Shown one piece after another: positions 12,664 to 23,486 of a stretch of DNA of 64,000 nucleotides. Each line of letters begins with the position of its first letter. Position 1 is the stretch's first letter. A program made the translations under genes and the position numbers. Where the stretch lies: the NCBI GenBank assembly GCA_027924585.1, contig BSBM01000597.1, positions 3,673,501 through 3,737,500 of the forward strand. Reading direction: 5' to 3'. Below the pieces are notes generated by a model. It had not been told where the DNA came from and did not search any database. It was given only the letters and a program-made list of their open reading frames with translations. This DNA is from Larix kaempferi (lineage: Eukaryota > Streptophyta > Pinopsida > Pinales > Pinaceae).

Positions 12664-13410
12664 TTATCCTCTTAAAAACAACTTTGTTCCTGGCTTAGCC
12701 TGTTCATACATGCCATCCTGAACCATCCTCGACCCGATAGCATTGATAAAGGAATCATCTGTATCCTCGTTTCTGATCAAACAAATGTACAGCACTCTAC
12801 TCCCATTAACCAGAATTTCCTTAATTTCCTCATAATATATTGGATCTCGCTTTGAGATTGTTACATTTACCATAGTCACCATACAAGGTGTCTGTCTCAA
12901 TAGAGAAAGCGAAGCTAATTGGCAATTGCTTGAATCCTATGTAATTTCCAACCGCAAACCATATTCTTAAGAGGTAAGGAACATTAGGACCCATGGACAA
13001 CTGATAGCAACACTTGTTGAGAGGCTTTGGGAAAAACCGTAGATTATGCAAATAACAACAGTGATCCACCCTTATGTATTTAGCGTCGCTGACCCATCTT
13101 CCATTGTTTTCCGCAGTTTGGTTTGTTTTCCCTTCGCAATCTATACTCAAAAATCCTTCTTCAATGCGAGATATTAATTAATAAAACAATATATTGTCAA
13201 CCAAACTTGAAAAAGCTATAGAAGCTATAAAACAAGATAGAAAACGACGAGTTTAAGAATATATACAAAACCGAAACAAGCATTCATGAGCGGTTTTTCA
13301 TGTTTGAATGCTCTATCACATACCTGGTTGAGTAGTAATAACAGACAATAAACACAACAGCACATCGACTGGCGCTATCCAACCGCCAAATTTTCCATAT
13401 CTAATTTTAT
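12664..13410 (-). pseudogene. malectin-like receptor kinase ectodomain fragment
   Basis: On the minus strand, exon 2 starts at 13155 and encodes GFLSIDCEG, then NNGRWVSDAKYI, NLRFFP, CCYQLSMG and YLLRIWFAVGNYIGF. After a frame change near 12880 it continues with EEIKEILVNGSRVLYICLI and DSFINAIGSRMV. These are the ordered motifs of the plant malectin-like (CrRLK/LRR-RLK) ectodomain, which normally sits outside the plasma membrane ahead of a kinase. Exon 1 (from 13324 upward) ends in a hydrophobic, signal-peptide-like stretch (VDVLLCLLSVITTQP). A 168-bp intron (13156-13323, GTATGT...GAAG) in phase 1 splits the Gly codon at the usual place for this family. No ATG is visible in frame upstream, and no LRR, transmembrane or kinase exon follows to the left. 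It is therefore a broken fragment, or the first two exons of a gene interrupted by an indel. Confidence 0.65.
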
Positions 13411-14408
13411 CCGTCGATCCACCAATAATATTATTAGAATACGCTTCAGAATTTTAGTAGTAGACTGAAAGCAATCTACGATTCGAACTAATGGCTACTT
13501 ATCTTAAAACAAGTACCTTTTGGGAAGTCTACTCTCCATAGAAACTGTCCGGCCGGACGTAAGGTTAGACTTCCAGAGTTGTATACCCCGAAGGTTGATT
13601 TTGCTCAACCGTAAATTTCTCCTGTTAGGCAGACATCTTTCTCCGTCGATCTATAAGAAATTGAGGGATATCAATAAAGTAGCAGGGACCTTCATACTCA
13701 TTTATAGGGATGGCCCTCGCTGCTTGTCGGTGGGGACTATAGCATGGCCTTCAGCGAGACCGGCTCGCTCAAGTTCCTTGGTTTACTTTTTTATTTTGGG
13801 AATTCCAGTTATCAAATTTGCATAATTTGTGTGTTCCAGAATTTTTAAGACCCCAAGCTCCCAATTTTGGAAAAGCTTTCAAAGACGGACAGGTACCAAC
13901 CCCGATGGGACGTCCAAGCCCCACACAGACGTAAGTGTTCCACCGCTGCAACAGGAAGTGCATTGGATAACAAATGATTTCTTCCGTGAGTCGGTTGTTA
14001 AGGTCAAATATATTTTGTAGATTGTCAAGATATTTGTTGATTGAAGGTGTTGTGAACGATAAAAGCCAAAAACGTCTTGAAAAGTAAAAATTGCTGGTGC
14101 CACTAATCCTATCCCTGCCTTCTCAAATACTTCATGGCCGCTCCCTTTTTTTTCGTGCAATTGAAGCTAACTTATTAAACTTTGACAGCTAAGCTGCGTA
14201 AACGCGTCACTCAAATTCAAATTAGAAGGATATTTGACGTTCTAAAATTTCTTTGTGAAGCACCACAGCTAGAAGGCCAAAACATGTCAGTCAAGTTTAA
14301 TTAAGATAATTGTACCACGTGGCACGAGCTCTACCAGAGGTCATGGTTTTTTATGACCATTAAATGTGTGCCAAAATGTTATTTTCATAAAAAGAAATAA
14401 TATATCAC
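13411..14408. other. upstream region of the malectin fragment; no gene supported
   Basis: This less AT-rich kilobase lies upstream of the minus-strand receptor fragment and may be its old promoter. Overlapping frames on both strands between 13520 and 14160 resemble no family and are mutually exclusive, so none is called. The right edge is the insertion point of LINE-A. Confidence 0.35.
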
Positions 14409-14837
14409 AAGATCGGATGGCGACCACGAGGGGTTTTGCTAGGGTTTCTGGCGATTCTGCAGGAAACACTGATTTTGATGGTTGATATGAAGAATGTGTG
14501 GCCTTCGGCGACTTGGAGTCAAGCTGATTCGATGAATCAGCCTAGTACCAGCCAAGGCTAAAAAAAGTGGGAAGCAACATTTCAGCCGGAGGTTACTATT
14601 CTTCATTTTTGCTAGATTTTTCGGTTTTTTCTGATTAGAATCAGGTTTATATCTTTGTTGTCGGACCCTTGTGTTTTTTGGTCTCCTCCTTCTTTAGCTT
14701 TTTCCTCTTTTTGGGGGGGTCCTACAGCTATTTTTGGGGGATTCTACTATTTTCGTTCTTATTGGCAGCTGTCTTTTTCCTGCTGCGGTTTACCGACAGC
14801 TGTGGTCCACTTACTCATCTCGGGCTTGTGGACTATT
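14409..14837 (+). promoter_or_regulatory. 5' UTR / internal promoter region of LINE-A with short uORFs
   Basis: Two short frames lie ahead of ORF1: 22 codons from ATG 14417 and 27 codons from ATG 14478. The second is in the ORF1 frame but separated from it by stops. LINEs usually have an internal promoter in this position; no specific motif can be named. The stretch 14600-14800 is T-rich. Confidence 0.4.
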
Positions 14838-16457
14838 ATGATGGCCCCTTGTCTTAAACAAAACCCTATTATGTTGGAATCCTCTTCTGGGCTGGGCATT
14901 AGGGCTGATTGTTTAGTTGGGGATGGTTCTCACTTTGGTAGCCTGCATGGGTCGAAGGCAAAACAGAGAAGGCTACTGAAAACCTACAAAGCGAAGAAAG
15001 AGGTTTTCAGGTTTGACATTAATGCCGATTATAATCTGGAAAGGATTCGAACCCTTGCGGAGAAAGCATTGGTCGGTAGGCTTGAATTTACTTCGGGCTC
15101 CAAACTTGAAATCTCTGAGTGGGTTAGTAAATTTTGGGTTCCAATCACGGGTTTGGCTCCTTGCATCAACTTATTGTCAAACCGGTGGATACTCTTCACC
15201 TTCTCGGAGGCGGCTCATCTGGATATGATATTGTTTCGGTTCTGGGAGTTTAAGCGGGGTTCCTTGTTTATCAAGCGTTGGCATTTGAACTTTGATCCCC
15301 TTAAAGAAGTTCAAACTCTTCGTCATCTTTGGATGATTATTCCGGGTCTTCCTATTGAATTGTGGACGGAGGAGGTTATTATGGGGCTTGCAAATTCAGT
15401 TGGGAGGTTCATTCGCTTTGATAAACAAAATCTCTTTGGAATTGATCGCCGGTATGCTAAAGTTATGGTAGAGATTGATTTGAAAGGTGGATTACTTGCT
15501 GAAATTGTGATTGCATGGGGTTCTAGGGTTTGGAACCAAACCCTAGATTTCTTCAAGATTCCGTTCAGATGTTTTCAGTGTCGTAAATTAGGTCATGTTA
15601 GGGCTTCTTGCCCTTCTAGGCATAGGCATTCTCAAGCTTTTTCTGCCTCGGAACACTCTTCTCCAAGGGATGGTCTTCAAAATTCTTCTTGCGAGCTTTC
15701 GGGTAAGTCTTTAAATGAAACCCCTCTAAATTATACAGATTTGTCTAAGGCAGAACTGGCTTTTATCGAACCTTCAGAACAATTGCTCTCAAATCGTATC
15801 TCTAAGGGGGAAGTTAAATTACGTCATGACATTGTCATGGGGCTTCCTGTTAATAACCTAGAGAATATTTCTTCTAGTCTGAAAGTAGGTCGTAAGCTCT
15901 TTGATGACTCGGTGTCAATTTCTAACGAATCTGGAACTATGCTATCTCGACATGATAAAGTTGATTTGAATATCCCTAGCTCTGACCAGCTCCCTTCTTC
16001 AAATAATTTGGGGATTGCTTCCCATCCTTCTGATAATTTAAGGTCTGGTCCAGAAGCTTCTGTTATTTGTTTATCAGATTCTCATCTGAACTCGGGACTT
16101 ATTATTGAGGAGAATTTGGATAGATTTCGGGATAGGGTTTGTCCAGTTGATGGCTCAAAGTCTTTGGATTTAGGTATTCTCTCTGATAGAGACAATCATT
16201 TTTCAGCAAATGGTGAAGATTTCCCCCCTTTACCTTCCTACACCAGAAATCCAGGTAGTGGGTCCTCAGCGTTTCCTATTCAATCCCTGAATTTTCAAAA
16301 TGTTACCATTAGACGGAACAGAAAGAAGAAAAATGTAGACATTCACAGTAATGATTCATACACCCCTTTATCGAAGAGATTAGATGAGGTGGGTAAGAAA
16401 GAGAAGGATGAATCTGTGGGGCTTAGAGCTTTGTCCCCCAGTGAGAGAGTTCCTTGA
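14838..16457 (+). CDS. LINE-A ORF1, gag-like RNA-binding protein with CCHC zinc knuckle
   Basis: An open frame of about 540 residues from the ATG pair at 14838/14841; the frame extends up to an ATG at 14655, but that extra part is hydrophobic and looks like translated 5' UTR. The N-terminal half resembles the DUF4283 domain of plant LINE ORF1 proteins (segments with HFGSLHG, FDINADYN, WILFTFSEAAHLDMIL, GLPIELWTEEVI). It is followed by one zinc knuckle CFQCRKLGHVRASC (CX2CX4HX4C) at about 15570-15611. The C-terminal 280 residues are Ser-rich and low in order, with an FPPLP motif near 16221. ORF1 proteins bind the LINE RNA and form the RNP used in target-primed reverse transcription. No stop or frameshift interrupts it. 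Its TGA overlaps the ORF2 ATG by one base (TGATG, 16455-16459). Confidence 0.85.
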   Translation: MMAPCLKQNPIMLESSSGLGIRADCLVGDGSHFGSLHGSKAKQRRLLKTYKAKKEVFRFDINADYNLERIRTLAEKALVGRLEFTSGSKLEISEWVSKFWVPITGLAPCINLLSNRWILFTFSEAAHLDMILFRFWEFKRGSLFIKRWHLNFDPLKEVQTLRHLWMIIPGLPIELWTEEVIMGLANSVGRFIRFDKQNLFGIDRRYAKVMVEIDLKGGLLAEIVIAWGSRVWNQTLDFFKIPFRCFQCRKLGHVRASCPSRHRHSQAFSASEHSSPRDGLQNSSCELSGKSLNETPLNYTDLSKAELAFIEPSEQLLSNRISKGEVKLRHDIVMGLPVNNLENISSSLKVGRKLFDDSVSISNESGTMLSRHDKVDLNIPSSDQLPSSNNLGIASHPSDNLRSGPEASVICLSDSHLNSGLIIEENLDRFRDRVCPVDGSKSLDLGILSDRDNHFSANGEDFPPLPSYTRNPGSGSSAFPIQSLNFQNVTIRRNRKKKNVDIHSNDSYTPLSKRLDEVGKKEKDESVGLRALSPSERVP

Positions 16458-19400
16458 TGTCATTGCTTTCTTTGAATGTTCGAGGGTTAGGTAAGGCGTC
16501 TCGGGCACAGGCCTTATCTAATTTGCTCAACTCTACTGGGCCTGCTATCTTATTACTTCAGGAGACCATGTGCGAAGATAAGTTAGCTATTCATAAACTC
16601 TGCAAATTTCTTCCTAATTGGGAGGTGTCGGCTGTTAGTTCTTGTGGTTTGTCAGGGGGGCTTGTTGTTGCCTGGGATCCTACTGTATTTGAGTTTAAAG
16701 TTTTCTCTACTTCGTGGGGCATTCTTTTGAAGGGGTTTTTCCGAGGATCATAGCATTCTCTTTCCATACTTAATTGCTATGCCCCTTACAGGGAAAGGCA
16801 GAACTTTTGGTTGTCTCTGCAGAGATCTGGTATTTTGAATTTAAACGATTTGATTATTGCGGGAGACTTAAACTTCACTTGTCATGCTGTAGAGATCTGG
16901 GGATCCTCTGCCAGAATGGATGAATTGGCAGAATTTTTCTCTCAGTTTCTTTTGGATTCTGATCTTGTAAATGTGCTTCCACACAAGCTGGTCCCCACTT
17001 GGTCTAATGGTCATTTTGGCGGTGATGGTGTTCACAAGCGCATTGATAGATTTCTTGTCAAATCGGCTTTGTTGGACATCTTCCAGAAGCACCGGTCTTG
17101 GGTTCATGAATCCAAATTTTCTGATCATTGGCCCATCATCCTACAACTAGAGGAGTTTGAACACTCTCATTGCTCGCCCTTCAAATTCAATGCATCTTGG
17201 CTCAGTGATGACTCCTTTTGTTCCATGGTTAGATCTTTTTGGTTGAATTGTGGTGTATATGATTCAAATCCGATGCTGAACTTCTGTCACAAAGTGAAGG
17301 GTTTAAAAGAAAGTGCAACTAAATGGATCAGGGATAAGAAGAAAGCAGACAAGCTTGAACTATTTATGTTAGAAAAGAAATTACAGGTAGCTATTGCGGT
17401 AAATGTTAATAATTCCCTCCCCTTTGCCTCATTTGAAGTTATGAAACAACTCGAGCAGAAAAAAGAAGAGTTACTGTTACAAGAAGAAAAAGAATGGTGA
17501 CTTAAGAGTCGTGCCATTTGGGTCTCTCATGGCGACAAAAACACCAAGTTCTTTCACTCTTTTGCATCTGCTCGGCAAAGCTCGAAATTTATCTGGGAAA
17601 TCTTGGATGCTAATGGAAACCAACTTTTGGGTCTTGATAGTCTTAAATCTGAAGCTGTCTCTTTTTTTGGTAATATTTATTGTGACTCTGGTGATTGTTG
17701 TCTATCTGATCATATTAATGTGGCTTCACTTTATCCTCGGTTCTTCAATGAACAGGAAGTTGATTGCCTCCAGGAAGAGGTCACGTTGGAAGAAATAGAA
17801 TAGACTTTGAAATTATTTGCAAAAGATAAAAGCCCCGGGCCTGATGGGTGGCCAGTGGAGCTGTATTTACACTTCTTTGATTTGATGGGTGGTGAATTGC
17901 TTGAATTGGTAAATTTCTCCAGACTCAATGGGAGTATCCCAGGTGGCTTAAATTCCACATTTGTCACTCTTATCCCGAAGAAAGATAAGCCTTTAACTTA
18001 TGGGGAATTCCATCCAATTGCACTTTGTAATCTTCTTTATAAACTTATTGCTAAAATTATAGCTGACAGATTGAAGTCTGTGTTTTCCGAACACATCTCT
18101 GCTGAGCAATTTGGATTTTTAGCAGGTAGGCAGATACACGATGCGATTGGAATTTCACAAGAGCTGATGCACAACATCAAGATCCACAAGAAGAAAGCGC
18201 TTCTGCTCAAGATGGACTTGGAGAAAGCATATGACAGGGTTAACTGGTCATTTCTCAGAATGATCCTCATCAGAATTGGGGTTCCCTCTTTGATTATTAA
18301 GTGGATAATGGCTTGTATTACCTCCATGAATATCTCAGTACTTGTCAATGGTAATCCTTCTGAATTCTTCAGCTGCTCCAGGGGGATTAGACAGGGCTGT
18401 CCTTTATCTCCTCTCCTGTTTATTTTGATTATGGATGGCTTCAACAGACTGGTTAACAATGCTATCTTGAGTGGTCAGATCAAAGGTTTAAAGATTACAA
18501 AGGACTGTGTGATCTCCCACATTTTATTTGCTGATGATGTTCTTGTGGCGGGTGCTGACTCTTTGGAAGAGTGGACTAATTATAAGCACATTATTCAAAC
18601 TTTCTGCAGAGCTTCTGGTATGTTAGTCAGTTCAGCCAAGTCCAATTTTTATCATTATGCTCTAAATGATGATCAACTCAGAGGTATCCACATGATCCTG
18701 CCATATAATAGCTGTCACATTGATCAAGGTTTTAAATATCTTGGCTATATCCTCAAGCCAAACAATTATCAAATTAAAGATTGGCTGTGGCTTCTGAGAA
18801 AAGTTGAGGCTCGGATAGCGCAGTGGTCCTACAGGCTCTTGTCTATCGGTGGTAAGCTTATTTTAGTAAAGTCTGTTCTCTCCAGTATACCGGTTTACTG
18901 GTTCTCCTTACTTGAAGTGCCAGCTTTTATCATTAAGACCATTAAAAGGTATTTTTCAATTTTCTTTGGTCTGGGTCAGCCAGTTGTGAAAAGATTCCCA
19001 TGGTTGCTGCTGATTCACTTGCTAGGCCATATCAATTTGGAGGTTGGGGCATCAAAGACTTGGAGTCTTTTAATATTGCCCTTAGATTAAAAAGTGCTTG
19101 GAGGGGTATTTTTGGAAATACTCTTTGGTTTAGGATCATTCATAGAAAATACATTAAGTCGGATGTTTTCTGTTGGATTAGGAATCCAAAATTGTCAAGC
19201 TGGAATTTCTCTCCCATGTGGAGGGGGTTCATGAAAATTTTTCATTGGATTAAGAATGATATTATATGGCAGGTTGGTTCTGGTAGCCAGATACGGGTTG
19301 GAATTGACCCGATTATCGGTTTTGATCATGATTATTCCCTTCCTGATATCATCCCCCAGTACCTGCAAATTATAGGGCTGTCCACTCTAAATAAAATTTG

Positions 19401-20580
19401 TCATCGCAGCACAGGGATTGTGACAAATAAGTATTGGTTTTCTGCTCATGACATTGGGCTTTCTGGCTACTTAGCTCGAGTCTGGGATGATTACATCATG
19501 AAGTTAAATTCTGCTGGTGTCTATTTGAACAACGATGCTGATAAACTTGTGTGGGGTGGTAATCCTGCAACTGGAAATGTTACTGCTCATACTGCATATT
19601 CTAGAATTCTCCAGGAAAAGTTTATTTTCCCTCTGGATTGGTGGTACAAGAGGATTTGGCAATGGGATATGCCATTGAAGCTGAAATGCTTTATTTGGTT
19701 GCTGCTGCAAAATAAATTGAAGACATGGGATAACTTATGTAATCGGGGTTGGATTGGGCCCAGCTTCTGCTATCTTTGTAAATCTGCTGCTGAATCAAGA
19801 CAACATCTCTTTGTTCAATGCTCCTTTTCTCGCAAGATCTGGGACGTGGCGGCACATAACTTAAACTTTACGCAGTGCTGGGAAATTGGTAGTTTTGACA
19901 AGTGCTTTTTAAATTGGTTCAGACATTGTAAGCAGCACTTTTTTCTAGCAGTGTGTATTCCATGGGCCATATGGTTTACTAGAAACAATGCTATTTTTCA
20001 GAATTCATCACCTGATATATCTCAATGCAGCTTGATTGCAATGAAAATGTTCTCTTTATGTAAAGTTGATAAACCAAAGCTGATGACTGACAGAGTTAGC
20101 ATTTTAGATCTCAAAGTGGACCAGCCTGTCCTTTTCTTTGACGGGGCATCGCAATCTGGTATTTGTGCAGTTGGGGGTGTTATTTATCTAAATGATTCTC
20201 ACTATTTTACTGTCAAGCTTAACTGTGGCCCTGGTTCAAACATGAACGCTGAATTAATGGCACTCTGGTGTGTTCTTAAGGTTGCAAATATCTTTGGCTT
20301 GGTAAATAATAAGGTTTATGGTGATTCAAGGGTCACCATCAAATGGGCGGTGGGAGATTTCAAGCTCAATGTTCTGAATTTGAGACATTGGGCATCCAGG
20401 ACTCTTTTTGAAATCTCAAAGCAGCAAAATACAAGGTTTGAACATATATTTCGCGAGCACAATTCTATGGCTGACAAGCTTTCTAAGCATGCACTTGCTG
20501 GTTTTGAAGGACAGTTGATCTGGGAGGAATGGTGTGATGACAACATGCTGGACTGTGGCTCCATTTACTTTCTGGACTGA
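16457..20580 (+). pseudogene. LINE-A ORF2: endonuclease, reverse transcriptase, RNase H (disabled)
   Basis: Begins at ATG 16457. Domains in order are as follows. AP-like endonuclease, 16457-17150 (SLNVRGLG, LLLQETM, GDLNF, KRIDRFLV, SDHWPI). Reverse transcriptase, about 17830-18960 (SPGPDGWP, LKMDLEKAYDRVNW, GIRQGCPLSPLLF, FADDVLVAG). Zf-RVT ribbon, about 19640-19850 (CYLCKSAAESRQHLFVQC). RNase H, about 20110-20510, with the acidic set D (FDGA), E (NAELMAL), D (YGDSRV) and D (NSMADKLS). Lesions are TAG at 16751, TGA at 17498, TAG at 17801 and a -1 frameshift near 19000, where the frame changes between FPW and VAADSLARP. LINE-B has Arg (CGC) and Gln (CAA) at the second and third stops, so CGA-to-TGA and CAG-to-TAG changes are inferred. 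All visible catalytic residues remain. The full frame would be about 1375 codons. Confidence 0.88.
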
Positions 20581-20832
20581 TCAGTTCTTGGCTTGTTTAT
20601 GGCTTTTTGTTTTCTTTTGCTGTCCTGCCAGGTGTATGTTATATGTATTGAGCTCTATGCTCACTTTCTGAGCTTTGTTGGCATCTTTAGGTGTTCATGT
20701 TTTGGCTTGACTTTCAGACATTTCTAGCTGGATCAGTTTAGGATTCATTGTTATGAATCAGGAATCTTCATTGTACTATTTGATTCACCATGAATATCAA
20801 TAGTAGTTTTTTCACTGGAAAAAAAAAAGAAA
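20581..20832 (+). other. LINE-A 3' UTR and A-rich tail
   Basis: 238 bp between the ORF2 stop and an A-run (20820-20828, then GAAA). LINE-B has a related 3' terminus ending in A-rich sequence at 40462-40480, so both copies probably ended by the same tail recognition. Confidence 0.7.
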
Positions 20833-20867
20833 TTAATGTATATGTCATACATTTCATTGTCCAGAGA

Positions 20868-20879
20868 TTGATGTACACC
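20868..20879. repeat. left target-site duplication of LINE-B
   Basis: TTGATGTACACC here is repeated exactly at 40482-40493, directly after the A-rich end of LINE-B. This brackets LINE-B and gives its 5' truncation point at about 20880. Confidence 0.85.
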
Positions 20880-20894
20880 CATTTAAGAAAAGGG

Positions 20895-23486
20895 TTGGGC
20901 AGAATTTAAGACTTTGGAAGATCAAATTAGAAGGATCCGAACAAAAAATTATGATCTCTCCATTTCATAGGAGGATATTATGCTTATAAAGGATCTAGAG
21001 ATGAAAAAGGATCATATTTTAAAGCACTAAGAGTTGGATTGGCGCCTAAAAAGTAGGGCTTTATGGATTGGGTTACGTGATAATAATACAAGTATTTTCC
21101 ATTCTTATGCTAGACATAGAAGAAATATAAACTCTATTTGGGAGTTTTTTTTAATGAAGATGAGGCTCTTGTTAAAGGCCAAGTTGAGTTACAGTGATAG
21201 CCAAAAGTATTTTAATAATGTTTATAAGGATACAGGACAGTGCTAGTTGGAGGCACAATTAAACACTATAAAACACTTTCCTAAATTTTTTGATGAAGTG
21301 AAAGGTGGTGCCATAGGGAAACAGAGCACTTCGGAAGAGATTGAGCAAACTTTGAAACTTTTTTCCAAGGAAAAGAGTCATGGCCTTGATGGTTGGACTG
21401 TGGAACTTTTTATCCACTTTTTTGATATTATGGGTGAAGATTTGTTGAATATGGTGGAGTATTCAAGAACATAAGGATATGTTTCTAGTGCAATTAACTC
21501 TACCTTTCTCACTTTGATTCCAAATTGTAATAAGCTAAACAATTTCTTTTAGTTCGGGCCAATTGTTCTTTGCAATCTGGTGTACAAACTAATCACTAAG
21601 ATTATTGCGCTCGGATCAAGCATTTTTTGTCCAACAATATGGCTTCTATGCAGTTTGGTTTTCTACATGATAAACAAATTTTGGATGCTATAGGGATTAC
21701 TCAAGAAGATATACATTCTATAAAACAGAAGAATTTAAAAGCAATGATGCTAAATATGGACTTGGAAAAGGAATATGACAAAGTTGATTGGGTCCTTTTA
21801 AGATTGATTCTTATTCAGATTGGTTTAACTCTTTCGGTAACCAATTGGATCTTAGATTGTGTCACTTCATCTCAATTTGTTGTTCTTGTGAATGGGGCCC
21901 CCTCGAACTTCTTTAAGAGCTCGAGGGGTATCATTCACGGATGTTTTTTATCACCCTTACTATTTTTGTTAATTATTGAGGAATTAAGCATACTCATCAT
22001 GCATGCAAAAGTTGAAGGTAAAATTGAAAGGGGTTAAAGTTTCTTCTGCTATATATATCAGTCATATACTGCTTGTTGATGATGTATTAATTTTTGATAT
22101 TAATTATGTAGAGGAATGAAAGTGTTATCTGGAAATTATCAATGTTCTTTGCAACGACTTAGGTATGAAAGTGAGTATAAAGAAGTCCTACTTTTTTCAT
22201 TACAAAGTGGAGGATAGCATTTTGGAAAACATATTTTTAGTCTTTCCCTACAAATTTTGCAAATTGGAGGAAGGTATTAAATACTTAGGCTACATTCTAA
22301 AGCCTAATGGGTGCAGAATCCAGGATTGGAACTGGATGGTTGAAAAAATGGAAAGGAAAATCAAGCATTGGACTTATCGAATGCTCTCAATCGGTGGCAA
22401 ACTTAGTTTGGTCTAGGATGTTCTCGTAAGCATACTCGTATACTAGTTTTCTCTGTTACAGGTGCCCATTTCTGTTTTAAACTCTATGTGGAAGAATATA
22501 TTCAATTTTATGTGGATTGGGGGCACCGAAAGAGGCAAAATTATTACGGTTGGTTGGGAAAATATTTCTTTACCCAAGTTGTAGGGTGGATGGGGGATAA
22601 AGAATCTATATTGGTTTAGCATTGCATTAAGGCTTAAAAATTTTTGGCAGGGTATTTTTGGACAAAATTTGTGGACTTTTGTATTACGGAGCAAGTATAT
22701 CAAATATAATATTATTTCTTGGATTAGAAATCCAAAGAAACTTTATTGTAATGCTTCCCTTGTTTGGAAAGATTTTCTTAAAATTTATCAATGGCTCGGG
22801 AATGACCTTACCTGGAAATTTGGTAATGGAAAGGATGTCATGGTTGGCATTGATCCAATCCTTAGATTGAATGGGAATTTTCAGATGTCCTCGAGTCTCT
22901 TGGAATACCTTGCAGAAATTGGCTATAATACACTCAACATGATTAGAAATCCTTTGGGTATCAATCAAGAAAATTATTATTGGTATAATGCAAAAGATCT
23001 GGGTATCAATGGTGTTTTGGCTATTGAATGGGAGGAATATCTCTAGACTTGACTCTTCAAGTTGCAAATTGGAAGAGGAAGAGAATACTATTATCTGGAT
23101 CCCAAATCCTACCTTAGGTACAATTACTGCAAATTCAGCTTATCATGTAATCTTTCAGGGAAATATTACAATTGTGGAACATTGGTGGTACAAGGTGTTA
23201 TGGTCCATTGAAACAGAACATTCCATTAAAAATTAAATGATTTGTGTGGTTTTCTCTTCAGAATTGTCTTAAAACCTGGGATAATTTAGTTAAAATGGGT
23301 TGGTATGGTCCCAACATTTGTTCTCTATACAAAGAATATTTGGAGACTATTGATCACATCCTCGTAAGTTATAATTATACCTCTGGAATATGGAAGAAAT
23401 TTTGTATTGATATTCATATTACTCAGGGTTGGGGTTCTTCCTCATTTGAACAGAATTGCTATCAGTGGCATAGAATGTGTAAAAAT
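20895..23486 (+). pseudogene. LINE-B ORF2, first part: reverse transcriptase to zinc ribbon
   Basis: Collinear with LINE-A ORF2. Visible blocks are LDWRLKSRALW (about 21030), KEKSHGLDGW (about 21375), LNMDLEKEYDKVDW (about 21745), a SRGI.HGC.LSPLLF block (about 21920), LVDDVL in place of FADD (about 22070), KYLGYILKPNGC (about 22280) and a ribbon block with LKTWDNLVKMGWYGP (about 23270). Many stops and frame changes occur, and the YADD-type catalytic motif has lost its first residues. The frame is cut within the block after the zinc ribbon by the gypsy insertion at 23487. Confidence 0.85.
23482..23486. repeat. left target-site duplication of the gypsy element (AAAAT)
   Basis: AAAAT directly precedes the terminal TG of the 5' LTR and recurs at 39596-39600 directly after the terminal CA of the 3' LTR. 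A perfect 5-bp duplication. Confidence 0.9.

Larger units (their letters stand above)
14409..20832 (+). mobile_element. LINE-A: near-full-length plant L1-type LINE with RNase H
   Basis: The element has a 5' UTR, a gag-like ORF1 (to 16457), an ORF2 (16457-20580) with endonuclease, reverse transcriptase, zinc-ribbon and RNase H domains, a 238-bp 3' UTR and an A-rich tail at 20819-20832. It belongs to the plant L1 group that carries a C-terminal archaeal-like RNase H. The 5' edge is placed at the GC-richer GATCGGATGGCG. A weak target duplication is possible: AAAAAGAAATAATATATCA before, against AAAAAGAAATTAATGTATAT after, with small indels. ORF1 is intact, while ORF2 has three stops and one frameshift. 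This copy could supply ORF1 protein but not ORF2. Confidence 0.85.

Noticed and set aside
13520-14160. Overlapping open frames on both strands, up to 101 codons
   Set aside because: They are mutually exclusive, match nothing, and lie in what looks like the upstream region of the malectin fragment.
14655-14837. Upstream extension of LINE-A ORF1 from ATG 14655
   Set aside because: The extra residues are a hydrophobic F/S/W-rich translation of a T-rich stretch with no similarity to ORF1 proteins. The ATG pair at 14838/14841 is more likely.
18037-18459. 140-codon minus-strand frame
   Set aside because: Antisense shadow of the conserved reverse transcriptase block of LINE-A.
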